From contig JBGCFH010000272.1 of NCBI GenBank assembly GCA_045106825.1, positions 1 through 8,995 of the forward strand: 8,995 nt of DNA, read 5' to 3'. Positions 1-5,723 of the stretch are shown here, piece by piece; the first letter of the stretch is position 1, and each line of letters begins with the position of its first letter. The translations under genes and the position numbers were made by a program. The notes under the pieces are model-generated. The model was not told where the DNA came from. It worked only from the letters and a program-made list of their open reading frames with translations, and did not search any database. The stretch is from CAWVWD01 sp045106825. Its GTDB lineage: Bacteria; Bacteroidota; Bacteroidia; Chitinophagales; Saprospiraceae.

Positions 1-4
1 AAAA

Positions 5-38
5 TTGTATTATTTGAACCACAAAAGGTACAAAAGAC
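5..38 (-). repeat. CACAAAAG-type interspersed repeat, copy 1, outer segment
   Basis: These 34 bases are the exact reverse complement of 8962-8995 at the other end of the window. They contain the GAACCACAAAAGGTACAAAAG end of a repeat whose inner part resumes at 377 after an inserted element. The strand is given relative to copy 2, which is taken as plus. The match runs to the last base of the window, so the repeat probably extends further left. It is built of imperfect units around ACAAAAG. I know of similar ACCACAAAGGCACAAAG-like arrays in environmental bacterial genomes from general experience but cannot name this family. Confidence 0.9.
30..38. repeat. Left 9-bp target site duplication of the 338-bp element
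   Basis: The bases ACAAAAGAC lie directly outside the left terminus (CAGC...) and recur directly outside the right terminus at 377-385. The undisturbed repeat copy at the window's right end contains the same 9-mer once at this position, as its reverse complement at 8962-8970. The host sequence is itself rich in ACAAAAG, so this duplication alone would be weak evidence. The independent 9-bp duplication around the related 69-bp element makes it credible. Confidence 0.75.
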
Positions 39-128
39 CAGCTATTCTCGGTTTAAAATAATTCGTAATGTGTTTTGCTGTAATTGGTGATTTTTACGAT
101 AATCGGCAATCTAAATTAAGTAAGAATT

Positions 129-155
129 CGACGGGCGATTTAAAATCGCCTGTCG
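129..155. repeat. 27-bp near-palindromic hairpin unit, copy 1
   Basis: The unit begins CGACGGGCGATTT and ends AAAATCGCCTGTCG, so it folds on itself with a single G/T imperfection per arm. An identical 27-mer lies at 264-290. It is followed by TCAACTTAAG (156-165), which recurs inverted just before the second copy. The layout resembles paired REP units, a BIME-like module, nested in the larger element. Confidence 0.85.
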
Positions 156-187
156 TCAACTTAAGGAAAAGAACTAAGTTTTTAGCA

Positions 188-220
188 AGTCACCTGATGA
201 CTTTAAGTCATCAGGTGACT
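188..220. other. Perfect central hairpin of the 338-bp element
   Basis: Bases 188-203 and 205-220 are perfectly complementary around a single central T. The arms read AGTCACCTGATGACTT and its reverse complement. This 16-bp arm is the strongest fold in the window and sits at the centre of the nested palindrome. In RNA a few closing pairs would open to form the loop. Confidence 0.9.
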
Positions 221-263
221 ACATCCGACCTTTCTTGAAGAAAAGTTCAATCGCTTAAGTTGA

Positions 264-290
264 CGACGGGCGATTTAAAATCGCCTGTCG
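264..290. repeat. 27-bp near-palindromic hairpin unit, copy 2
   Basis: Base-for-base identical to 129-155 in the same orientation. It is preceded by CTTAAGTTGA (254-263), the reverse complement of the 10 bases following copy 1. Because each unit is itself palindromic, the pair can be read as either direct or inverted repeats. Together with the hairpin at 188-220 they form the symmetrical core of the element. Confidence 0.85.
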
Positions 291-376
291 AATGTTTTTA
301 TTTAAGCAAAAAAGTCATTAAAAGCATCAATTCTTTATAAAACGCATTATAAAATTTTTTAAACCGAGAATGGCTG

Positions 377-479
377 ACAAAAGACACAAAAGAGTGAAAA
401 TAAAATAACTTTTGTGAAAACACTTTTGATACTTATGTGCTTTTTGTGGTTCAAAATTATTTTTATAGGAAAACCGTTT
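377..479 (-). repeat. CACAAAAG-type interspersed repeat, copy 1, inner segment with right target duplication
   Basis: Bases 385-479 are the reverse complement of 8855-8949 with one mismatch in 95 (position 441 against 8893). Bases 377-385 are the right-hand copy of the 9-bp duplication ACAAAAGAC. Joining 5-38 to 386-479 rebuilds the other copy except for a 13-bp stretch (8949-8961) containing one extra ACAAAAG-type unit. The repeat stops sharply at 479, shortly before a hairpin and the cdaA start. Confidence 0.9.
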
Positions 480-482
480 AAT

Positions 483-525
483 GAGATTGTATGAAAAGTC
501 GAATTTTGACTTTTGATACAATCTC
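483..525 (+). promoter_or_regulatory. Strong hairpin in the presumed 5' leader of cdaA
   Basis: Bases 483-492 (GAGATTGTAT) pair perfectly with 516-525. After one G/G mismatch, 494-500 (AAAAGTC) pair with 508-514 around a 7-base loop. That gives 17 pairs with one mismatch in 43 bases. The fold ends 13 bases before the TTG start of cdaA. There is no U-run on either strand, so a simple intrinsic terminator is unlikely. A translational or mRNA-stability element for cdaA, or an end of another small repeat, is possible; the role is inference. Confidence 0.6.
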
Positions 526-538
526 CAAATATTAAAGT

Positions 539-1324
539 TTGCAAATAGGCTTTTTAGAAATTACGCTGTTAGACCTCTTCGATGTATTGATTGTTGGCTA
601 CTTGATGTATCAGATTTATAAGTTACTGAAAGGTAGTTTGGCATTTAATATATTCTTGGGTTTAGTCTTAATTTATGTACTTTGGTGGTTAGTTGATATC
701 CTCAATATGGATATGCTTTCGCTGATTCTAAATCAAGTCGTAAGTGTTGGTGTCATTCTATTATTGATTGTATTTCAGCCAGAAGTTCGTCGGTTTTTAT
801 TATTTTTAGGAAAGAGTTTTTTGCGACAGCGTTCTTCTTTTATTGCCAAGTATTTTGATAATAATCTCTTAATTACTCAAAAACAAAAACAAGATATTCA
901 TTTGATTCGCTCTGCCATAGAAGCTTTTAGTAAAACAAAAACAGGAGCATTAATCGTCTTTACCGAAAACCCTGAAGGCTTAGGATTGAGTAATCAAGGG
1001 ACAATTTTAAATGCTAATATTTCTAATGTTTTATTAAAAACCATTTTTTATAAAGATAGTCCATTACATGATGGTGCGATGATTATCTATAATGGACAAG
1101 TTTATTCTGCTGGTGCAGTTTTACCAGTTTCACAGAATGTAACATTACCGAAAGATGTTGGTTTGCGACATCGTGCAGGTGTTGGTATTACAGAAGGAAC
1201 AAGTGTTTTGGCCTTAATGGTTTCGGAAGAAACTGGAACAGTTTCTATCGCTAAAAATGGTCAATTAGAACGAAATATTTCTTTTGAAGAATTAGAAAAT
1301 ATTTTAGAACAAGCATTTAAGTAA
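539..1324 (+). CDS. cdaA: Diadenylate cyclase CdaA (membrane-bound c-di-AMP synthase)
   Basis: Makes cyclic di-AMP from two ATP at the inner membrane; c-di-AMP controls potassium, osmolyte and envelope homeostasis in bacteria that have it. The 261-residue product has the CdaA/DacA layout: three N-terminal membrane segments (about 9-29, 35-53, 58-80), a short coiled linker, and a DAC domain. The DAC domain carries DSPLHDGA with the catalytic DGA at 178-180, and the ATP-binding RHR at 210-212 followed by AGVGITEGTS. Length and domain order match full-length family members. The start is TTG at 539: an in-frame TAA lies at 533-535 and the next ATG (605) would cut into the first membrane helix, while the TTG start restores the usual N-terminus. 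No Shine-Dalgarno is visible. In Bacteroidota this gene often follows folP, which may lie left of the repeats outside the window (inference). It is convergent with rsmA. Confidence 0.95.
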   Translation: MQIGFLEITLLDLFDVLIVGYLMYQIYKLLKGSLAFNIFLGLVLIYVLWWLVDILNMDMLSLILNQVVSVGVILLLIVFQPEVRRFLLFLGKSFLRQRSSFIAKYFDNNLLITQKQKQDIHLIRSAIEAFSKTKTGALIVFTENPEGLGLSNQGTILNANISNVLLKTIFYKDSPLHDGAMIIYNGQVYSAGAVLPVSQNVTLPKDVGLRHRAGVGITEGTSVLALMVSEETGTVSIAKNGQLERNISFEELENILEQAFK

Positions 1325-1382
1325 TTCAAGTTATAGGTTAAGTAGTTTAAATCAGCTAAAAGCGATAATTACCAATAAAATC

Positions 1383-1400
1383 TTCAAAACAAATTTTGAA
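1383..1400. terminator. Possible weak bidirectional terminator between cdaA and rsmA
   Basis: TTCAAAA (1383-1389) pairs with TTTTGAA (1394-1400) over a 4-base loop in the 94-bp gap between the convergent stop codons. The stem is short and AT-only apart from one pair, and no U-tract follows. It is the only hairpin I could find in this gap. Confidence 0.25.
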
Positions 1401-1418
1401 TCAACGATAAAAGAACAC

Positions 1419-2213
1419 TTATTCACTTTTATTTTTTTGTGCTTCAATCACTTCCTCAACCATGTTCGTCAAACCAATAAAGTCCTGAACGGATAATTGT
1501 TCTGGTCGTTCTCTAAAAATTGGATTTTCCATAATTGAACTTCCTTTTATTAAAGGTTTCATAGTGTTTCGTAGCATTTTTCGGCGTTGTCCGAATGCTA
1601 ATTTTACAACTTGACGAAATCGTTTGTGGTCACAACCCAAATTTTCATAATCAGGTTTTCGAGTTAAACGAATGACGGCAGACATAACTTTTGGCGGAGG
1701 ATTAAATGAACCTGGTTTTACATTAAATAATAATTTTCCATCATAAAATGCTTGTGTCAAAACACTAATTACACCATAGGTTTTGTTTCCTGGCGGTGCA
1801 ACAATACGTTCTGCCATCTCTTTTTGAAACATTCCGACCATTTCTGGAACGAATTGGCGACAAGCCACCATTTTGAAAACAATTTGTGAAGAAATATTGT
1901 ATGGAAAATTACCAATAATGGCAAAATTATCGCCCATTTCTTCTTCTAATCGCATTTTCAAAAAATCCTTTCCTATGATATTTGGCGATAACTGTGGATA
2001 ATTCGCATTTAGATATGCAACCATATCTCTATCTGCTTCTACCACTTTTAGAGTATAATCTTTCTCTAATAAATATTTGGTCAACATTCCTTGACCTGGG
2101 CCAACTTCCAAAACATCATTGTATGTTTCTGTCAATGATAAGCTATTAGCAATCCGTTCTGAAATGACTTCGGAAGTCAAGAAATGTTGTCCGTATGATT
2201 TTTTCGCCTTCAT
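1419..2213 (-). CDS. rsmA: 16S rRNA (adenine(1518)-N6/adenine(1519)-N6)-dimethyltransferase RsmA (KsgA)
   Basis: Dimethylates two adjacent adenines in the 3'-terminal helix of 16S rRNA with S-adenosylmethionine during late 30S maturation; cytoplasmic. The 264-residue product starts KKSYGQHFL, the family's N-terminal signature. It has the SAM-binding glycine motif LEVGPGQGMLT (35-45), an acidic residue of motif II (EAD, 59-61), and the catalytic NFPYNISSQ (102-110). The FNPPPKV motif and an FGQRRKMLRN segment typical of the C-terminal domain follow. Length is normal for the family. ATG start at 2213. It lies 80 bp downstream of ech on the same strand and may be co-transcribed with it, although the gap contains a tandem repeat and a possible hairpin. 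Confidence 0.97.
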   Translation of the reverse strand: MKAKKSYGQHFLTSEVISERIANSLSLTETYNDVLEVGPGQGMLTKYLLEKDYTLKVVEADRDMVAYLNANYPQLSPNIIGKDFLKMRLEEEMGDNFAIIGNFPYNISSQIVFKMVACRQFVPEMVGMFQKEMAERIVAPPGNKTYGVISVLTQAFYDGKLLFNVKPGSFNPPPKVMSAVIRLTRKPDYENLGCDHKRFRQVVKLAFGQRRKMLRNTMKPLIKGSSIMENPIFRERPEQLSVQDFIGLTNMVEEVIEAQKNKSE

Positions 2214-2218
2214 TTGAA

Positions 2219-2242
2219 TGTGTTGATGTGTTGATGTGTTGA
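2219..2242. repeat. Tandem 8-bp repeat (TGTGTTGA) x3
   Basis: Three perfect copies of TGTGTTGA lie 6-29 bases ahead of the rsmA start codon, in its 5' leader. The last copy can also pair with 2262-2273 (TGTTGATGTGTT at 2229-2240 against AACATATCAACA, one mismatch). This would form an 11-of-12-pair stem with a 21-base loop in the ech-rsmA transcript. The copy number could vary by slippage; an effect on rsmA is speculative. Confidence 0.8.
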
Positions 2243-2293
2243 TGGCATGTTTTTTAGCATTAACATATCAACATGTATCGTCCTGAAAAAACT

Positions 2294-3073
2294 TTACTTT
2301 CCTTTAAAATTTGCTTTTCTTTTCTCTATAAATGCTGTAACACCTTCTATAAAGTCTTCTGTTTCAGCACATTCGCCAAATGATTTTGCTTCTTTCGCTT
2401 GTCCATCTTCGTTAGTATAATATGCGTTCACACATTCGATTACTTTAGACACAGCAAACGGAGCTTTTTTACCGATTTTGGTTAATAATTCGATTGCTTT
2501 TATAACTTCTTCACCGACAGGAACAACATAATTTACTAAACCCAAACGCAAAGCTTCATCCGCTTTTATCATATCAGCAGTTAACAATAATTCTATTGCT
2601 TTTGCTTTACCAATATAACGAACTAAACGTTGTGTTCCTGCATAACCTGGTGTCAGACCTAAGTTGACTTCGGGTTGTCCGAAACGGGCTTTTTCACCAG
2701 CGATTCTCATATGACAAGCCATTGCTAATTCGCAACCTCCGCCTAATGAAAAACCATTTACAGCGGCAATAACTGGACGATTAAAGTTTTCGATTCTATC
2801 AAAGATTCGTTGTCCTCTTGCTGATAACTTTTCTGCACCGTTAGCATCTAATTTTGTAAATTCTTTAATATCAGCCCCTGCAACAAAAGACTTTTCACCT
2901 GAACCTGTAATAATTACACCGATTAAATTTTCAATTGATGGTGCATAATTTGTAAAGACATCATCTAAATCCGAAAACACTTGATAATTCAACGCATTCA
3001 AGGCTTTTGGACGGTTGATGGTTATTATTAAAATTCTGTTTTCGAGCGTTGTTAATAATGTTGCGTATTGCAT
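2294..3073 (-). CDS. Enoyl-CoA hydratase / crotonase-family protein
   Basis: Adds water to trans-2-enoyl-CoA to form 3-hydroxyacyl-CoA, a step of fatty acid beta-oxidation or short-chain (crotonyl-CoA) metabolism; cytoplasmic. The 259-residue product has the family marks NRPKALNAL (20-28) and the AGADIKE oxyanion-hole segment (65-71). It also has NGFSLGGGCELA and FGQPEVNLGLTPGYAGTQRL. Both acid residues of true hydratases are present: Glu115 in the CEL motif and Glu135 in QPE, matching rat mitochondrial Glu144/Glu164. It is therefore more likely a hydratase than an isomerase or decarboxylase. The preferred chain length cannot be read from the sequence. A Bacteroidota-type promoter lies just upstream. 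No other beta-oxidation genes are in the window; the downstream neighbour is rsmA. Confidence 0.93.
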   Translation of the reverse strand: MQYATLLTTLENRILIITINRPKALNALNYQVFSDLDDVFTNYAPSIENLIGVIITGSGEKSFVAGADIKEFTKLDANGAEKLSARGQRIFDRIENFNRPVIAAVNGFSLGGGCELAMACHMRIAGEKARFGQPEVNLGLTPGYAGTQRLVRYIGKAKAIELLLTADMIKADEALRLGLVNYVVPVGEEVIKAIELLTKIGKKAPFAVSKVIECVNAYYTNEDGQAKEAKSFGECAETEDFIEGVTAFIEKRKANFKGK

Positions 3074-3107
3074 TTATTTAGATTTTGTTAGTTATAATTT
3101 TTTTTTA

Positions 3108-3138
3108 CAAAGGTAGCGTATTTATTGAAATTGACGAA
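3108..3138 (-). promoter_or_regulatory. Bacteroidota-type promoter for ech
   Basis: On the minus strand TACCTTTG (3115 to 3108) matches the Bacteroidota -7 consensus TAnnTTTG exactly. Nineteen bases upstream is TTCG (3138 to 3135), a three-of-four match to the -33 TTTG box. This would start the message about 25-30 bases ahead of the ATG at 3073. It is the only exact -7 box with reasonable spacing that I found close to a gene start. Confidence 0.6.
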
Positions 3139-3476
3139 CCTTGAACAAATCTATCATTGGACGAAAGTCAATTAGGATTGTTTATTCGTTTTTGATTTAT
3201 TTCAATAATATTTATGTGACTAATAATTTATCGCCATATTTGTTCAAAAATGAATACTTTTGTCAAATTGTGTTTTCTCATAATAATTTCATTCATTATC
3301 AATAGTTCAATTCAGTTACCATAATAACTAAAACGTTGATTAACAGGGCATTAAATAGATATATTTTATAAAGCAAAAAAAGAATAAATTATTTTATTTT
3401 ATTTTAACTGATTATCAAAGTATTGTATGATAAAAGATGATTGTATTACATATGGCTTTCATGGTATTAATATTGA
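3116..3476. other. Divergent intergenic region between ech and the sensor kinase
   Basis: Very AT-rich DNA without a credible reading frame. A 10-bp inverted repeat, TTGAACAAAT at 3141-3150 and ATTTGTTCAA at 3238-3247, is separated by 87 bp. TACTTTTG at 3255-3262 on the plus strand fits TAnnTTTG but lacks a well-spaced -33 box and lies about 240 bp from the kinase start. A short ATTTT period-5 run is at about 3391-3406. I see no RNA gene and no riboswitch that I recognise. The unusual length suggests a long leader or regulatory sites for the kinase. Confidence 0.4.
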
Positions 3477-3503
3477 TTGAATAATATACCAATACATCAA
3501 AAA

Positions 3504-5240
3504 ATGAGATTAAAAAAATTATATCAGAAGATTATTAATATTGGCACAACCAATTTAGAAGAAGGTAGCAATCTTTATATCAGAGTCAAGGCTATGAATA
3601 AAATCATGTTATTAGGTTTTTTCATTTTGTTGACTTTAGTTTCAATAGGTTTGTATATTCAATATTGGGGATTTGTTGCTGTAGGAACATCGTTAGTTCT
3701 ATTAATATTGAGTTGTTTTTGGTTGATACACAAAAAACAATATCAATTAACTTGGCATCTTATTTTTGCGCTACCAGCACCTTTTTTCGTGGGTTTTTCA
3801 TTTTTCTCTATGACTTCTCCTTCGTTAGTCGTTTTTTTTATTTGTTTTCAGTCGTTAATGCTTGTTTTTTTTAAAGAAAAAATAGTATTGCAAATTTATT
3901 TTATTTATTATTCAATTTGTAGTGTTCTTTTTTTATATTTATTATTTGAAGTTAATACACATCATATTAACAATAATGTTTGGATTAATATTTATACACT
4001 CATTACAGGTTTATTGGTCGCTTATTATGCGTTGCAATTTTATATTTCGGGAAAAATAAAAAATGAACAAACCTTACGTTTGCAAGAGCAAAAATTTAAG
4101 ACTTTATTTGAAGGTAGCCCGTTGGGTGTAATGGTATCAGAAACAAATGATACCAGCAAAAAGACGATAAACAGAGCATTAGCAAATATGTTAGGTTACA
4201 CAGTACCTGAATTAGAAAACAAAAAAATATCATCAATAACTCATCCTGAAGATCAAGATTTACATCAAGATTTATTCAAACAATTACTCAATGGTGAAAT
4301 TGATTTTTTTGAATTAGAAAAACGGTATCTTCATAAAGATGGAACGGTAGTTTGGGGAAAAATCGTCATTACAAATATCAGAGATGAAGATAATAAGCCA
4401 CTTTATACGGTGGCAACATTTCTGAATATGACAAAACAAAAAGAACAACAAGAAAAAATAGCGGCACTTGTCCAACAACTTCAAAAAGTTAATATAGAAT
4501 TAGAACAAAAAGTAGAAGAACGAACAAAAGCTTTGACGATTGTCAATGATGACCTAAAACGTTCTAATCAAGATTTAGAGCAGTTTGCTTATGCGGCATC
4601 ACATGACTTAAAAGAACCGCTTCGTATGATTAGTAGTTTTGCCCAAATATTAGAACGAAAATACAGTGATAAAATTGATGATAGAGGAAAAGAGTATCTT
4701 AAATTTACGATTGAAGGCGTTCAACGAATGTCTGATTTAATCCATAGTTTGTTACAATATTCGAGAGTAGGTCGCAAAGAATCCAAAATTCGAGATACTA
4801 AAATAAGTAATATTATAGAAGTAAAATTGATTGATTTGAAACAATTAATCAACGACAAAAATGCAACAATTGATATTCAAAACTTACCCACTACATTAAA
4901 GTGTGAGCCTGTGCAGTTAGGTTTAGTTTTTTATAATTTAATTAATAATGGATTGAAATTCAACGAAAATCCAAATCCAATAATTACGATTAACGCTATA
5001 GAAGAAGCAAATCGAGTTATATTTTCAGTAGCAGATAATGGTATTGGTATTGAAGAGAGATTTAAGGATAAGATTTTTGAGATTTTTAAACGCCTTCATA
5101 CTCGTGATAAATATGATGGAACAGGAATCGGTTTAGCACTTTGTCGTAAAATTATTTATCGACACAATGGCGATATTTGGCTTGAGTCTGAAATTGGAAA
5201 AGGAACAACTTTCTATTTTTCGGTCAGTAAACATTTGTAA
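3504..5240 (+). CDS. Membrane PAS-domain sensor histidine kinase (orphan)
   Basis: Senses an unknown signal and autophosphorylates on histidine. From the chosen ATG (578 residues) there are about six membrane helices (roughly 31-53, 56-76, 82-104, 107-123, 127-149, 160-181), with no large periplasmic loop. A PAS/PAC domain follows (about 196-306), then a long coiled coil (about 311-363). A HisKA domain carries the phosphoacceptor His367 in ASHDLKEPLRM, and a complete HATPase has the N box around Asn478-Asn482, G1 DNGIGI (511-516) and G2 GTGIGL (539-544). The HisKA motif resembles phytochrome-like kinases, but there is no GAF or PHY domain and no receiver. No response regulator gene adjoins, so the partner is elsewhere. 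An in-frame TTG at 3477 would add nine residues; ATG 3504 is preferred because an in-frame TGA directly precedes the TTG and the purine-rich CAAAAA precedes the ATG. The short membrane loops suggest sensing within or near the bilayer, or cytoplasmic sensing by PAS. Confidence 0.92.
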   Translation: MRLKKLYQKIINIGTTNLEEGSNLYIRVKAMNKIMLLGFFILLTLVSIGLYIQYWGFVAVGTSLVLLILSCFWLIHKKQYQLTWHLIFALPAPFFVGFSFFSMTSPSLVVFFICFQSLMLVFFKEKIVLQIYFIYYSICSVLFLYLLFEVNTHHINNNVWINIYTLITGLLVAYYALQFYISGKIKNEQTLRLQEQKFKTLFEGSPLGVMVSETNDTSKKTINRALANMLGYTVPELENKKISSITHPEDQDLHQDLFKQLLNGEIDFFELEKRYLHKDGTVVWGKIVITNIRDEDNKPLYTVATFLNMTKQKEQQEKIAALVQQLQKVNIELEQKVEERTKALTIVNDDLKRSNQDLEQFAYAASHDLKEPLRMISSFAQILERKYSDKIDDRGKEYLKFTIEGVQRMSDLIHSLLQYSRVGRKESKIRDTKISNIIEVKLIDLKQLINDKNATIDIQNLPTTLKCEPVQLGLVFYNLINNGLKFNENPNPIITINAIEEANRVIFSVADNGIGIEERFKDKIFEIFKRLHTRDKYDGTGIGLALCRKIIYRHNGDIWLESEIGKGTTFYFSVSKHL

Positions 5241-5272
5241 TAAAAAAAATATTTATGTTGTTTTTTATCAAT

Positions 5273-5281
5273 ATGTTTTGA
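5273..5281. repeat. Left 9-bp target site duplication of the 69-bp element
   Basis: ATGTTTTGA stands directly before the element's CAGC terminus and recurs exactly at 5351-5359 directly after its GCTG terminus. The surrounding DNA is not repetitive, so this is the cleaner of the two duplications in the window. Confidence 0.88.
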
Positions 5282-5350
5282 CAGCAGTTTTCGGTTTGAA
5301 AATTTTCGTACTTAATTAAGTACGAATTATTTTATAACCGAAAATAGCTG
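5282..5350. mobile_element. 69-bp palindromic MITE-like element, short form
   Basis: Seen: 15-bp terminal arms, CAGCAGTTTTCGGTT at 5282 and, inverted, CAGCTATTTTCGGTT ending at 5350. They surround a perfect 22-bp palindrome at 5305-5326 (core CGTACTTAATTAAGTACG). It is flanked by the 9-bp duplication ATGTTTTGA. Its right arm read inward (CAGCTATTTTCGGTT, then AAAATAATTCGTA) matches the left arm of the 338-bp element. Its left arm, with AAAATTTT after the TIR, matches the right arm of that element. It therefore looks like an internally shortened relative inserted in opposite orientation. It lies 41 bp after the kinase stop and 26 bp before the next start codon. It could end kinase transcription by hairpin formation and must form part of the next gene's upstream region. 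Mobilising transposase not in the window. Confidence 0.87.
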
Positions 5351-5359
5351 ATGTTTTGA
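5351..5359. repeat. Right 9-bp target site duplication of the 69-bp element
   Basis: ATGTTTTGA is identical to 5273-5281. The ATG here is followed by an early in-frame stop (ATG TTT TGA), so it is not a start codon for the downstream gene. Confidence 0.88.
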
Positions 5360-5376
5360 TAAATCTAATTGAAAAA

Positions 5377-5712
5377 ATGAGTAACAAAATCAATATCAGT
5401 GACACAGCGGAACTAATAGTTTCAGACTTTGAGATGTCACCAACAGAAAACCCTTTTTTGACAGAAGAACAACTCCTCAAGGCATTGTCTGAACACGTTG
5501 AAATGATGATGAAGTATCGAATGGAAATCTTGTTAAGTACCTTGTATCGTTTAGATGTTTCGGAACAAAAAGTCAATTTAGCAATGTCGCCTGGTACATC
5601 TTTGCCACCTCATATTGGAATCGCTCAATTGATTATTGATAGGCAAAAACAACGATTACACACCAAAGCAACTTATAAAACAGAACCATTAGATGATTGG
5701 ATGGATTTTTAG
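5377..5712 (+). CDS. Small conserved-looking hypothetical protein (111 aa)
   Basis: I do not recognise a named domain. The 111-residue product is soluble with no signal peptide or membrane segment. An acidic N-terminus is followed by a helical stretch (LLKALSEHVEMMMKYR) leading into LLSTLYRLDVSEQKV. A Gly/Pro loop and a second helix, IAQLIIDRQKQRLHTK, follow, and the tail ends DDWMDF. The YRLDVSEQKV plus LIIDRQ pairing recalls short uncharacterised Bacteroidota proteins, from memory and unverified. ATG 5377 is chosen; an in-frame TTG at 5356 would add seven residues but overlaps the right target duplication of the inserted element. It follows the kinase on the same strand, but the inserted 69-bp palindrome separates them. 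Its stop is 11 bp from the convergent stop of the phosphatidyltransferase. Confidence 0.78.
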   Translation: MSNKINISDTAELIVSDFEMSPTENPFLTEEQLLKALSEHVEMMMKYRMEILLSTLYRLDVSEQKVNLAMSPGTSLPPHIGIAQLIIDRQKQRLHTKATYKTEPLDDWMDF

Positions 5713-5723
5713 TAGTTTGGTTA

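Larger units (their letters stand above)
39..376. mobile_element. 338-bp palindromic MITE-like element (non-autonomous), long form
   Basis: Seen: the element begins CAGCTATTCTCGGTTTAAAA and its other end, read inward on the opposite strand, is CAGCCATTCTCGGTTTAAAA, so the 20-bp terminal inverted repeats differ at one base. Weaker inverted similarity continues for about 70 bp on each side (TAATG, then T or C, then GTTTT, AATTG). It is flanked by the 9-bp direct repeat ACAAAAGAC. It interrupts an interspersed repeat whose intact copy lies at 8855-8995. No convincing coding sequence lies inside. The centre carries a symmetrical module of three hairpins. Inference: a miniature inverted-repeat element moved in trans by a DDE transposase that makes 9-bp duplications; IS1, IS4-like and IS903-like families do this, but I cannot assign one. 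The 69-bp element at 5282-5350 is its short relative. Confidence 0.8.

Noticed and set aside
129..290. CRISPR array
   Set aside because: Only two copies of the 27-mer, 108 bp apart, with a hairpin between and no cas genes; symmetry fits a palindromic repeat module.
327..544. Minus-strand reading frames of about 60 codons over the repeats
   Set aside because: They fall inside the interspersed repeat and element end, have repeat-derived composition and match no protein I recognise; the interrupted structure explains them as shadows.
3116..3476. tRNA, riboswitch or other known RNA in the long intergenic region
   Set aside because: No cloverleaf, conserved T-loop or recognisable aptamer core could be found; only weak AT-rich inverted repeats.
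3477..3503. TTG start for the kinase adding nine residues
   Set aside because: An in-frame TGA directly precedes it and nothing in the extra residues is family-specific; ATG 3504 is simpler, though the TTG is not excluded.
3665..3874. Alternative plus-strand frame inside the kinase
   Set aside because: Lies in the AT-rich membrane-segment coding region; the kinase frame is unbroken and contains all expected motifs.
5305..5326. Simple terminator or operator for the kinase gene
   Set aside because: The 22-bp palindrome is the centre of a longer element with matching termini and an exact 9-bp duplication, so insertion is the better explanation, though it could still act as a terminator.
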